Part shown: piece after piece, positions 27,750-39,870 of the stretch
Layout of the letters: each line of letters starts with the position of its first letter
How positions within the stretch are numbered: position 1 is the first letter of the stretch
Assembly (NCBI GenBank): GCA_951230915.1
Contig: OX579641.1
Coordinates: forward strand, 19,632,254 to 19,696,253
Length of the DNA: 64,000 nt
Source of the DNA: Antitrichia curtipendula
Lineage: Eukaryota > Streptophyta > Bryopsida > Hypnales > Leucodontaceae
Direction of reading: 5' to 3'
Program-made: the position numbers and the translations under genes
The notes under the pieces: generated by a model
Database searches by the model: none
What the model was told of the DNA's origin: nothing
The model's input: only the letters and a program-made list of their open reading frames with translations

Positions 27750-28678
27750 TTAACCCCTAAAGGACCATGGCCATTTTTCTGCCAAAAAACACTCAAAACT
27801 GCCATTTCTATAGCAAAGAATATAAAAAATTGAAAATTGTTTTCTTTTCACATCTAACCATAGGATCTTATACCTACCTGTATGAAAATGTGTGGAAAAA
27901 ATTTCAGAATTTTTGACCGCACAGATTGCAAGATATCTGCGTTTAAAGTGAAAAAAACAAGTTTTTCAGCACATTGCAGGACTAGATTTTATGACTTTGA
28001 ACATTTTTAACTTAAATATTTTGCATTACAGAGTTTTGAGCGTTTAATCTTTATAGTGGAGAATTGAGTTGAGAGTCTAGGGGAAAAAAGAAAATCCAAA
28101 AAGACTTAATTTTCATTATTAAAAAAATTGTTAAGTAAAAGTAGGTACAAGATAGAAAGAAAATCTAAAATATTAATATCTTTTATATGGAATTAAAAAT
28201 CACTAATCCCAGTGGTGAGATTGTTCTAGCAAAAAAATTAAACCTTGTGAAACTTTTTTTTTTGAAAAATTATAAAAATTACATTCAGAAATGAATCCTA
28301 CAAGTTATTTTTTCAGGAAGATGCTCTAAGTGCCTGAAAAACAAGCTTGTCCATAACATTCTCATAAAAAATCCAAATGAAATGAATCAAAGCTTTTCAG
28401 ATAGATAAAAATATAATCTATAAGAAAAAAAATTAGAAAAAAAAAATAAAAAGAATTGCAAATTTTTTTTGCTGCCCCTCGACCCCTGTTTTGAGCTTAT
28501 TTGGGCATAACTTTTTTTCCCGGGCACCGATTGTGAAAAAAATTATATTCCCATAAAGCTAATCAAATTTTCTACCTCCAAAAAAAGTTTCAAAAAATCA
28601 GGAGAAAATTTCAGCTCATAGGTACTTGCCCGAAAACCCATTTGTCTCCCATGGGGACAATGGTCCTTTAGGGGTTAA
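27750..28678 (+). mobile_element. TTAA-flanked inverted-repeat element, copy H (929 bp)
   Basis: The left end TTAACCCCTAAAGGACCATG mirrors the right end CAATGGTCCTTTAGGGGTTAA almost perfectly, with TTAA at both edges. The interior is collinear with copy I at 44041-44986 (CTGCCAAAAAACAC, GACCGCACAGATTGCAAGAT, TTTAAAGTGAAAAAAACAA, TACCTCCAAAAAAAGTTTCA), so H and I form a subfamily. No coding frame. Confidence 0.8.
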
Positions 28679-29927
28679 ACCAAACAAAAAGGTGATTATT
28701 TCCGAATATTTTTGTATTATGTGCTTAGTTATCTTCTAGTGATTTTGTTTACACCTTGAGGAGTGATATTTTGGATATTTCCATGAAAAAAAAGGACATT
28801 CAATTCCACTTGCATAGATCACGATGCCATTTTTATTACTGAAGAAAATGACAATTGAGTGTTGCTGGAGATTCCACTTCCACTTCCACTTCCACTATTT
28901 TTTCTTGGAAACTTTAGGTTTTGAGATGTTGTTGTTTCCGCCTTGTATTCCCAAGGTTTTACTTGGTATTTACGCACTATATACCACCAATCTTTTTGTG
29001 GTGGTTTCAAGGAGTCTAATGACTACTTCGGTCTCAAAATGAGGTCATTATTCACATTGTTTGTCTCCTATCTGATTGCTATAAGACCAAGCTAAAGTCT
29101 TCAAGGGGTTCAAAAAACTTATTAGAATACCCAAATCCATGGAATCATTCCATTCAATAATCAATGGCGGAGTTGATTGGCTTAGGCACTACCAATCACT
29201 ATCAATCACAAATTTTTGAAGCATCTTCTATAATTGCATGTGAAGGTCAGTTCAACAATAATTTTAACATTTGGAATGGTCGAAATATTGTTGAGATTGC
29301 AATGGTATTGCTCTTGAATCTCACATAAAGACAGAATTTAGGTCTACCTTTGACTCTCAGCTCTAGTGCACTCATGTACTCATCTGGTAGTGTCTCTTCT
29401 TCTTGTGTTATATTGGTTGGAAACCAACAGAGACACTTATTTGAAGTGACTTTGTTTGGAAGTAACTTAGTCGATGCATTTGGATAGATCCTTTCATTCC
29501 ATTGTTCTAGTTGTATCTATATTAAGAACTTATAGGATACTTCTTGATGATAAACGTTTGAATTCTCCATCACTCATAGAGTTATTATTTTGCAACAGAT
29601 GCCACGGCTTTCTAGAGGTTCATCTTAGACAATCAAATTTTAATATTTAGTAGTAAGTTTGTAGTATTATTAGTATCTGATAGTACATATTTAGTGCATT
29701 TTCCTTCTTTGACCTTCTAAATTTTTAGCCTAGTAGCTCATTCATATATTGTAGTGGTTGCTCGTTGATACAACTTATTATTACTTCTAATATATGTGTT
29801 CTCATCGTTATCTTAGTTGATAAATAATTTCTACTTGCAGAGTATCTAAAATCCACTGAACAATGGGAAGAGAAATTGTAGCTCATCCAATGACTCTTAT
29901 ATAGTGAATAAAAATAAAGAATATAAC
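28679..29927. other. Intergenic DNA with a (TTCCAC)n microsatellite
   Basis: A run of about four TTCCAC units lies at 28872-28896. The rest has no recognisable gene. Confidence 0.4.
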
Positions 29928-30197
29928 CATTAGATAAAATTCAACTGCTCTATAAGGCTACAAGTTCCTTTGAATTCCAGGACTATGGAAACTCAACTAC
30001 AACAACAGTCTAATGTAGTAGAGCGTTAGATACTAATAAAAAGTTAATTTCCAAATTAATTTTTTATATTATATATATTTTTTCTAATTATTTTTAATTA
30101 TTTTTTTAAATTCTTTATTCTGGACAGCATTGGTTGGTTCACAAGATGGGAAACGAGCTTGAAACGATCTTGCAAAGCCCCCTAAAAACATCTAATG
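29928..30197. mobile_element. CATTAGAT-ended MITE (270 bp)
   Basis: Left end CATTAGATAAAATTCAACT; right end ACATCTAATG. ATAAC occurs directly outside both ends (29923-29927 and 30198-30202), a likely 5-bp or longer target duplication. The length and terminal words match 34039-34303. Confidence 0.55.
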
Positions 30198-31722
30198 ATA
30201 ACGGATCAAAAAATGGAAGCTTATATTTTGTCCTTTTCATGACATCAAGTAGCCAAGATTTTTTCTATTCTCTTCAACATCAATAGCATGCTCATTCACT
30301 ATCAGCCAATCCTCATAAAGGATAAACAAGTTGTTTAGAAGTTCAAAATTTGACATAGATTGGGACTTGATATTTTTTTACTTTTTGTATTGAAGCGGGA
30401 TTTAAGATTATTTTTTGATCCAACATCTTGAAGAAGAATCTAAAGCCTCACAGGTATATTCGAGGGTTAGTTCCTGAGATCAATGTTGATTGTTTTTTAT
30501 TTGGACATGTGTAACAAAAGCACTTATAGGGACCCTACGAACCTCAACCGTTTTTATTTTCTTAAACATTTAGTACAGTTGATTGGTTCTTCACAAATTT
30601 GCTCCATCAAGGTGCAATTGTTGATAACTGCCTTCTCATTGATGACTTGCTTTATAAGAATATTTTGAACAATCTATGTATTGCAGTTCAAACTTCAAAA
30701 TGTACTATGTTTTTACATCAAAAGCTCAAAGGCCGGAAGTTTCCTTTCTTGTAGTAGTCGATGATTCCATTCCTTAAAGGATTAATGATGTTTGGCCTCA
30801 CAATTCAACAATGTTGTGAAAAAATAAAAAAGTTGGTTTACCATGCTGCTTTTGGGATTCTCTAGTCTATAATCCCCTATCCAAATCTTTTGTGATTTCC
30901 AAGCTTAAAATATAAATCTCTTTATAGACAATAAACAACCTTTTGAGTGTCTGAATCTTTCTACAAATACACTTTAGTACCACAACAAAAGCCCTTGTTG
31001 TTGAAAGGCACCAAATTAGTGAAAGAATGACGCAAATCGCAAAACAAACAATCCCAATTTTTTTTAGTAAGGTACTATACAATCAATTTATTCAGCATAC
31101 TCCAAAGGTTCACAAGGGTTCTATATACTGTAGAGGAATTATAGGCCTTGAAAAATATCAACTAAGGATGACCATCAACCTCTTAGATGAAGATGTTTAG
31201 TTTCATGACCGCCAGCCAATGCACAATTTTTGAATTTGACTATAGAGAGTTTATAATATGCAAAATGACTACTTTATTCCATCAATTGTTGGTTTTGCCT
31301 TTTTCTTTTTATATAAAAAAATAAAAGAAGGCAATAGCAATTGAAATTTGATTTCTTTAGCAAAATAATGAATTTATTAAGAATTTTTAAAGCATGTTGC
31401 CTAAATTCCCTAAAAGGTTTATGAAGCTTACCTAAAATGGTCACAACCTTTCTAAAGATGGCCACAACATCATGGCACTATTATAGCCACTTCTTTGTTG
31501 TGCGTTTCCACTCAAAGGATAGAAATTTCTATAGGGATAACTCAACAATTCCATTAGTATTATTAAAAGCTTTTATTGTTTCTACTAAAAACAAACTTCT
31601 ATAGTGTTTTAAAATCATAAAATAATTTTTGAGTCTTTCAAAGACAAAATTGCCTTAGCTAAGTGTCATGATTCATTAACTTCTATGTGAAGGAGAAAGA
31701 GAGATTAACTCCAATCATATTT
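30198..31722. other. Intergenic DNA, probably decayed repeat
   Basis: Short open frames only, with no conserved reverse transcriptase, integrase or transposase motif recognised. Nothing supportable. Confidence 0.35.
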
Positions 31723-33123
31723 CATTAGGAAAAATTTCACGCCTTAAAAGGGCCGATAAAAAAAGTTCGCCAAGTTGCAAACAAGTGTTGTGTTGGCCTG
31801 ATTATTTAATAACTTCTTAATTTTATTTTTTAATTAAAAAATTAAAATTTTTAATATAATAATAATAATAATAATTATAAAATAATCTCAATTTGCTGTA
31901 GCACTACACTAAAATTGGTAAATAGTATTGGCAACACTAATTGTCCCACCTAACACTAATTGTGATTTGCAAGGTTAGTGTTAGATCATTATTTACCCAT
32001 TCTAACACTATTTGAGCTCTATAGTAAAATTTGGTCATTTCCAGGGAAGGACCAGAGTTTGACGGCGGGAGTTAAGAGCTTCCCTACTGCAGCTCTCGAA
32101 ACAAGCTCAAAACGGCGAATGGTCGGGCGGAGCCTGGGGAAGGGCTCCATGGTAGGCGAAAACAGACTGGGCTCACCATATTTTAATGAATACATGGCCA
32201 AATGGTGGAGCTTTATTGCGGCTAACCATATGATCAAATTGTGCTTTTCACCCCGTTCCCGAGGTAAAGACCCGCAGCTGACCTCCAATTAGTCACTCCT
32301 AGCTTGCTAATCCTAAGACCCAAGTATTACAAGTTATAAAAGAATGAAATAATGCCAATGTTATTCTACACAGCACCTTACAAAAATCTATTGACAATGT
32401 ATGTAATTTACAACATTGGCATACCTTATATTCTAAGAGGGTGAAGAGGTGGTTTTATAAAGAAACTCATTGTCCATTATAGATTCTCAAAGAGTATGGG
32501 ATAAATTGAAGATGAAAACTTGATCATTCATTGTCAAAACTTAGGAATTGTGTTGAGATCCTAGTAATTCCAATTTGCATATACCATATTGATTGTTCAA
32601 CATCCTACCACTTCACATGCATATAAAGGTATACTATTATAAGTCGAAAAATCGGCTTAAGTTGTAATTCTTTTGAAAGCTCAATAGACTTTTTTCATGA
32701 ATTGAAAGTTGATTTTCATAGGGCGTGTACCCCACTTGGCGAGCTTGTTTGGCGCGTTTGTCGCCACAAAAGAAGTTGGCGTGCCCATTTGTCAGCCGTA
32801 GCGATGCTCTAAATGCTCCAACACTATTTACACATAAGTTGGAAAATAGTGTTGGGGATAAAAAACAAGGAACAACACTAATTATTTTCCAACACTATTT
32901 ATCAATTTTAGTGTAGTAGTATTGTCAGAATTTTATAATTTTGGATTAAATTTAAAAACTACATTTTAAAATCATTTTTAATATTTTTTTCAAGTATTTG
33001 TTAAACCTATCCTGAGCCGTTAGGCCCTGCCATTTGTTGAATTTTTGTTTTTTTTTACATTAAAATTTTTTTTTTTCTCATTTTTTCAATTAGCCTTTTT
33101 TAGGGCTCAAACTTCTTGTAATG
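31723..33123. mobile_element. CATTAGG-ended MITE split by a nested element
   Basis: The left end CATTAGGAAAAATTTCACGC and the right end AGGGCTCAAACTTCTTGTAATG are imperfect inverted repeats like those of 24395-24700. Removing the nested element at 31903-32917 leaves about 386 bp, close to the 305 bp of the intact relative. Confidence 0.5.
31903..32917. mobile_element. Nested CACTA-like non-autonomous element (1015 bp)
   Basis: The left end ACTACACTAAAATTGGTAAA and the complement of the right end ACTACACTAAAATTGATAAA are inverted repeats continuing through ATAGT(A/G)TTGG. The CACTA core is typical of the CACTA (CMC) superfamily, but no clean 3-bp duplication was found. A frame in it (about 90 codons on either strand, around 32000-32290) has no known domain; the central part is more GC-rich than the surroundings and may be captured sequence. 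Confidence 0.6.
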
Positions 33124-34038
33124 CATAATTGACATGTGTTATGAATCCATTTTCTTAAAGTCCCTTCAATGATTTCAAAAAGACATTACAAGTGACACCT
33201 AAATTACATATCTTCATTAGAAAAGAGCCTCTATTTTATTTGGATTAATTTCAGAAGTTGGAAGGAAAGAAGTAGTTTGTTGGTGGACTTGGAGAATTTG
33301 AGAGGTGATTGATTGAAGAATATAATCTCTTTATAGCAAGTTATGCTTAATGTAGTGGTAGGTCTTGTTTTCATTTCTATTATGTATGATAATCTGGAAC
33401 CTACATTTTAGAAGTTGCTTCACCAAGTTGTCAAACTAAAAGCAACTCAAAAATTTAAGACCAAATTTTTATTTTGGAAGTTGGAAAGTGGTCTCCATCA
33501 AGTTTCATTGACAAGCCTATTCCTAAAATTTTGTTGACCAACATTTTTTATTTTTATTTTGCATATAGAAATTGTACGCTTTTATGTAGAATTCTAAATT
33601 TTTTTTCTTTTATATAAAGTTTGGCCAATTTTAACAACATCATCATGTGGTTTAGCATGGGTCTATCCAATCATGTTTTACCTTATTAGTTTCAATAAAT
33701 TTTGAAAAATCACAGAAAATTCAGTTTTTGTTAGAATGTCTTCATTCCACTTGTAAATGACTCAGACTCTTTAACTTTTCAATCCTTGAAAAGTATGTGA
33801 GTTGACAAATAGCTTTTCCAAAGGCCTACTTTCACTTGGCTATAGATAGGAACTTCACCTTTATTTTAAGCATGATTGTAGATTTTTTTAAACTTCAATT
33901 TACACTAAGTATACCGTCAAAGTTGATTTATGTATAATTCATTAATAGTTAACATGGTGCGCGTTCTCATTCATTGGCTTATCCAAAGTTTAACCCAAGT
34001 TAATGGTAGGTCCAACCTCCCATGTTGATAAGAACGTC
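33124..34038. other. Intergenic DNA
   Basis: AT-rich, with nothing recognised. Confidence 0.4.
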
Positions 34039-34303
34039 CATTAGATGAAATTCAACTAGTGAGTGTGAGTGTAAGGGCTGTGAATTCCCAGCCACAATAG
34101 CAGTCTTACATGGTCGAGAGCCTTCCATGTTAGATAATAATTAAAAATAAATAAATTATTTTGAAATTATTTAAAAAAAATTATTTATTTATTTTTAAAC
34201 TTTTAAATTTATTATTGTTATTTATTTTGGCTAGCATTGGATTATTCATAGCATGGAGAATGGTCCTGAAAAGGCCTTGTAATGCCTTCCAAAAACATAT
34301 AAT
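34039..34303. mobile_element. CATTAGATG-ended MITE (265 bp)
   Basis: Left end CATTAGATGAAATTCAACT is nearly the same as at 29928. The right end ACATATAATG is one base off the family's ACATCTAATG. Internal words (GAATTCCCAG, GCATTGG) are shared with 29928-30197. Confidence 0.5.
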
Positions 34304-34544
34304 GTTACAAAATCTCACATCTATGTTTTCTAAAGATTGCTAAATTAAAGTTAATGACTACTTTAGAAGTAGTGGGCCTCAAAGTGGTCCTCATTAAATA
34401 ACCATGTTCTTGTTGTTAACTTCATGCCACTCCAGGTTCCACGAAGGTTCAACATATGCAAGTAGGAATGCACTTCCATTTATAAGTCATTTAACACTCA
34501 AACACCGGCCCCTAAAGACCAGATGGGAACAAACCTCAAGGTAC

Positions 34545-34738
34545 CTACACTAAATAGGGGTTTTAAGGGGACCCATACTAATCAATCGACATTACACACT
34601 ATGTAAATATTTACATTTGTTGTACATCAATAGTTATTGAAGTGTACAAGGGATGTACATCATGTTTCAAACATCTATAGTTTTCTACAATAAGTCCCAA
34701 TAATTTTTTGGTCCCCTTAATACCCCTATTCAGTGTAG
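34545..34738. mobile_element. Short CACTA-like MITE (194 bp)
   Basis: Left end CTACACTAAATAGGGGTTTT; right end AATACCCCTATTCAGTGTAG. They are inverted repeats that continue through AAGGGGACC / GGTCCCCTT. The interior has TGTACATC words. It lies about 1.0 kb upstream of the first rubisco activase gene. Confidence 0.65.
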
Positions 34739-34849
34739 ATAGCAAATTGGCTTGGTAATATAATAGGCATGTTTTACCTTAGTTATGGCAATTTTTGAAG
34801 TTTATCAAAACTGGTGAGAGTCCCTGGGCAGTACAGTACATTGACTGTG

Positions 34850-35027
34850 ATTGGCTCATTTCTCGCTCTTTGGAATGAGCATAATGCATGGAATGGGCTC
34901 ATCTACCTCATTGGCTCCTCAAAATGTTCCCTGGCATATGATTTGCTGATGTGGCACGCAAGCCTCCTGATTGGTCCAGATCCCCCAGCACGAAGGCATT
35001 CATACCATGCATCCCTCAAATGCCAAT
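34850..35027. promoter_or_regulatory. Cluster of CCAAT/ATTGG boxes upstream of rubisco activase
   Basis: ATTGG starts at 34850, 34910 and 34970, exactly 60 bp apart, and the opposite orientation CCAAT follows at 35023. Two of them share the extended form ATTGGCTC. CCAAT boxes bind NF-Y complexes. The cluster is about 0.7-0.9 kb before the start codon, so it is a candidate distal promoter element, not a proven one. Confidence 0.35.
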
Positions 35028-35752
35028 CATCAGTTAACAACTGATGTGGCTACCTCAGAAAGTAGAAATGATACCCACTCACCACATTAAGAAAATAAGA
35101 AAATAAATAAAAATTAAGAAAACTAAAAACTAAAAACTAAAAACTAAAACCAAAATCAAACCCCCTTCCAGTTCAACTCCATTCAATGATGCCCTTCCAT
35201 TCACCCACCCACAAACCCATTCTAAGCCACACAACAAACCATATCCGCCGCAAAACCTAGATCCTCCCACCGAAATCTACAGATACCGCTGATCCTTTGT
35301 GGATAACTCTTTTCCCGACCTTCTACACCACCCATGAGCACCCTTCGTGCCGAACACAGAAGCCTAAACTCGTAGATTGTTCACTTCGTCAATCTGTAGA
35401 AATCGTAGATTTTTCACAACCAAGATGTTTCAAAAACTTGGAGAATCCTGAATTTAGTCGATGTACGACGGGCTTGGATTCTAGCATTCGTGGTGGGGAG
35501 ACCGTGTGATCCAGAGCCCTGTGGGCGATGGGTTCGCGAGGAGGAGACTAAAATTCGGAAACAGGCAGATTGACGCAGCAGAGTGTTGCCAAGCATAAGC
35601 TCCCCTCCCTTCCCCTCTCCAGCAATCCCTTCGTTGCAGAGCTTTCTTCATCTTGCAGGCACACATTGCGCACCGGCTTGGGACTTGGGTCGGGGCATTC
35701 CTTTTTTCCCTCCTTGCTCAGTAACTTGCAACATTCGTTGTTGTTGGAAGCG

Positions 35753-38700
35753 ATGGCGAGCAGTGTTGCAGCCATGCAGTCCGTCTCCGTGGCCCAGGTA
35801 AGTGCGTTTTTCCGCACCACGATTCTGAGCTCCCCTGGAGAATTTCTGGTTTGAGCTTTTCCTTGAGGGGGAAGGATGGTGTCTGCGGTGGTGGGTGGTG
35901 GCTCACTTGTTTTGTTTGTGACTGTGATTTTCACAATTTTCACATCCCCGCATTGGAAAGGGGGATGTGTTTTAATCTTGCTCTGCGTGAGTGTACGTTC
36001 GGGGGGTTTTCGCGTTGGGGAATGGGTGTTTGTTTTGAATTCTAGCTCTGTGCGTGACTGTTTTTTTTCAAATCTTCGTGTCTTCTTGGGAAGGGGTTGG
36101 CTTTGAATTTCAGCTCCGTGGTTTCAAATCTTCTTGCGACTTGGGAAAGGGGGTAGTCTTCTTGAATTCCGCTGTGCATATGTGAGTTACGCTGTCGAAT
36201 TTCCTCATATGGGAAGAGGGAGTGACTTGAATTGGGCCGAGATTTGGGTGGAGTTTTTGGCTATGGGATCGAATTTTGGTTGGTTTTGAGAGCAATGTGA
36301 TGATGTAGCTCTCTTGGTTTGATAGAGAGTCGGACCTGATGGTGCCCCGTTGTGTGCAGTTGAACTCGGCTGTGGGCTCGTCAGCTGCGATCAAGAGCAC
36401 CCTCCCGAGCTCGGCATTCTTGGGATGCAAGAGCAAACTCTCCGCCAGTGTGACGTTGGGCGTGGCCAAGGGCAAGAGCCGCGTGGTGGCGGAAGCCGTC
36501 GAGGGTGACAAGAAGAAGTCCGACCGATGGTCCGGTCTGGGAACCGACACTTCCGATGACCAGCAAGACATCCAGTACGGGAAGGGGATGGTGGACACGC
36601 TCTTCCAGGGCGCCACTGGCATGGGCACCCAGAACGCTGTGATGAGCTCCTACGACTACATCAGCACCGCGCAACGGAAGTACGTAATAATTCTCCCTTC
36701 TCTCTCTGTCGCCATACTTAGGGCTACAGAATCTTGTGCCTTCTTTCGTTAGCTATCTAATGAGCCCAAGTTTACTTTCTATGTCCCAACCATTTGTAAG
36801 TTACGACCATTTGCAGTGGTGCTGCTTTAAGTTTCTGTATACTCTTGGGCAAGCGTGTGCACAGTTTGGCACCACCTTTGTGCCGAGCTGGGTATCAAAT
36901 TGTACCAATTCGACGGGTTCTCTAGAGTTGAATTGCATGATCCCATACTGAACTTGAAAGCTCAGAATTGTAGTATTGAAGATTTGCCTTAGAATGGTGG
37001 TGGTGTTCGAAGAGACTTTGAATCTCACATGTCCCCTCACCCTAGTTATCTCCATATCTAGAAAAGATTTACGTTGTAAAGGAGCGCTGTTTGGATTTGG
37101 TGCCCCTCTAGATTTTGAGGCTGACAAAGATGATAGCTCTTGATCTGGATTGAAATTGACGCGGTGTTGTATGTTGGTTTGGCTGCTCCAGCTTCTCGTT
37201 CGACAACATGAAGGATGGGCTCTACATCGCACCCGCTTTCATGGACAAGTTGCTCATCCACATTTCCAAGAACTTCATGAACTTGCCCGGCATCAAGGTG
37301 CCTCTCATTCTCGGAATCTGGGGAGGCAAGGGTCAAGGAAAGTCGTTCCAGTGCGAGCTCGTCATGTCCAAGCTCGGCATCAAGTGAGTGCATACAATCC
37401 TTTCTCAGTTGCATTACCTTGCTTGCACACTAGATTACTCCTTGTGTACAATCTTCCATGCCTTACCATGATTTCGAATTCTCGTGCAGCCCCATCATGA
37501 TGAGTGCGGGAGAGTTGGAGTCTGGAAACGCCGGAGAGCCCGCGAAGCTCATCAGGCAACGGTACAGGGAAGCCGCAGACATCATCAAGAAGGGGAAGAT
37601 GTGCGCTCTCTTCATCAACGATCTCGACGCAGGTGCAGGACGAATGGGCGGCACCACACAATACACTGTGAATAACCAGATGGTGAACGCCACGCTCATG
37701 AACATTGCGGATTCCCCGACGAATGTGCAACTGCCCGGCATCTACAACAAGGAGACCATTCCGCGTGTGCCGATTGTTGTGACAGGAAACGATTTCTCCA
37801 CTCTGTATGCGCCACTCATCCGTGATGGTCGTATGGAGAAGTTCTACTGGGCGCCTACAAGGGAGGATCGTATTGGTGTTTGCAAGGGTATCTTCAGGGA
37901 GGATAAGGTGGCGGATGATGATGTGACGAAGCTTGTGGATAAGTTCCCCGGGCAATCCATCGGTACGTTATGGCTAAGAGTTTCCATTACTGTTGAATCA
38001 ATTGATCAGATATGAGTTCTTGGCATTTGAATACCAATGTACTTTATCGTAAATGTTGAGTATTAGTCATATTGAACCTCTTGAACAAATGCGAATTCTT
38101 AACATTTGAAATTAATAAACAAACTTGATCACATGTGGAAGACGCCAGATCAAAAAACTTGATCATATGTGAGAATCTGACACTTGAAAATCGTGAAACT
38201 TTGCAGATTTCTTCGGTGCTTTGAGGGCCCGTGTGTACGACGACGAGGTGCGGAAGTGGATTGCTGGCACTGGAGTGGAGAACATCGGCAAGAAGCTCGT
38301 GAACTCCAAGGATGGCCCTCCCACCTTCGAGAAGCCGACCATGACCATCGACACTTTGATGCAATACGGTCACATGCTGGTGCAAGAGCAGCAGAACGTG
38401 AAACGCGTCCAACTCGCCGAAGAATATCTGAACTCCGCATCTCTCGGAGACGCAAATGACGACTCCATCAAGCAAGGAACTTTCTACGGTAAGCATATCT
38501 GAAACTCCGTGATTCAGTATTACCGCATCCTCTCTTGCTTTCCCTGTGAATGTGATCTCGTTTTGCCTCGTATTTGACAATGGCCATGTGTGTTGTTTGA
38601 ATGTTTAGCTAAAGACGCTCCTCCACCAGCTGAGAAAGCTTAGTGCAAGATGAGTCGAGGATGCGGCGCAGGGGGTTACTGATTTGGTCCTGTGCGTGCT

Positions 38701-38836
38701 CTGGACAGGAGGAAACGCGGCGGGATCCTTCGACTTCAAGGTGCCGGAAGGCTGCACGGATCGCAATGCCCAGAACTTCGACCCCACCGCCCGCAGTGAC
38801 GACGGGACTTGCGTTTACGACTTCAAGAATGAGTAG
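35753..38836 (+). CDS. RCA: Rubisco activase, alternatively spliced short and long forms
   Basis: Exons 35753-35797, 36360-36679, 37192-37383, 37490-37962, 38207-38488, then either 38609-38643 (short form, 448 residues) or 38709-38836 (long form, 479 residues). All introns are GT-AG with consistent phases. This AAA+ ATPase remodels inhibited rubisco in the chloroplast stroma. The first roughly 55 residues ([10 protein letters not shown]...) are a Ser-rich transit peptide. The Walker A is GGKGQGKS (166-173), the Walker B LFINDLD (226-232), and the sensor region [17 protein letters not shown] is intact. The short terminal exon ends [11 protein letters not shown]. The long exon reads [18 protein letters not shown]...[16 protein letters not shown], with Cys453 and Cys472 spaced 19 as in the redox-regulated alpha form of seed plants. 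Both terminal exons share donor 38489 and join in frame. Transcript use is inferred. A paralogue lies 1.0 kb downstream. Confidence 0.95.
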
Positions 38837-39870
38837 ACAGTCACACAGTCCCGGAAGGAAGGAAGAAAGAAAGCTCTAGAACTTAGTGCTTGTTGCTCTA
38901 ATAGTTTCAGTTCATTCGTGGCTTCGACTTTGGGAATGCTCTGTATCAAAAGTGGTTAAGCAAAGGCTTGGTATATATTTTCCTAAATATTCCTGCATAG
39001 TGCTTGCTTACTTGCTTGTGAGCTCGAGTATGTATTCATAATATACAAGGAATTTTCGGAAATCGTCAGTGCTGGTGTATTTCGAATTGCCAACTATCCA
39101 TGAAGTTAGTGTATCCCAAATTTGACAACCAACCATAAATTGTATCTCGAAGTGTTAAAGCATTCAAATAATGTATTTCGAGTTGCCAAGCAACCATGTA
39201 GTGTATCCCCAAAACATTTCATTTCTGTGGCATTTCTGTGGCCTTTCCGATTGCAATAAGGACGGTGTGGATTCTTCTCAGATGCATATTCTCAACGCCG
39301 ATTTGAAAATCAGTGAGCAGGGTAAAGATTCTAACTTCCCCTCCGCTATAAGCTCCTGCAAATTTACAACTGCACGACTCCGTAAACTATTGGGTATTGA
39401 TTGAAGTGGGCCAGAGAGAAAATTCAGCTTCGGTTTGCTCGAGAAATCAGGTTCGGTTTGATTTTGAGGTCAGCGATGGCCCCTGCCAGCCATACGCAAC
39501 CCAGGAAAAGGAGCTTGAACTTGTGGCCACCGCGCAAACTTCACTCAGGAGGTGCCAAATGGCCGTCGTACGAATCTTATCCGCTTTGTGGGACATTCCC
39601 AAGGAAAAAAATTGGATGCGAAGTTTTAAAGTTTCCATTGGCCCACTGGCGTAATCCTACGATGGAGGCTCACAGATACTCAGCCACACAAACTGATAAC
39701 ACTGACGCCCTACAAAGGGATCAGTCGACCCTCGGGCCTCCAGTGAATTATATCTTCTGTTTTTTCGTGACCACGCGGCAAACACTCGCTGCGCCCTGCT
39801 TGGGATAGTTTTTGCAACCTTGGACTGGGATCAGAGTTTTCGTTCGCTTCGGTTTTGAAATTTCCAAACT
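38837..39870. promoter_or_regulatory. Intergenic spacer between the two activase genes
   Basis: About 1.0 kb holding the 3' untranslated region of the first gene and the promoter and leader of the second. TGTATTTCGA.TTGCCAA.CAACCAT words recur around 39070-39210. No other gene seen; small frames lack domains. Confidence 0.4.

Noticed and set aside
29000..31300. Possible decayed LTR retrotransposon
   Set aside because: No paired long terminal repeats, primer-binding site or reverse transcriptase motif could be identified.
35548..35943. Antisense open frame over the first activase exon and intron
   Set aside because: Shadow of the activase leader and exon 1, with low-complexity composition.
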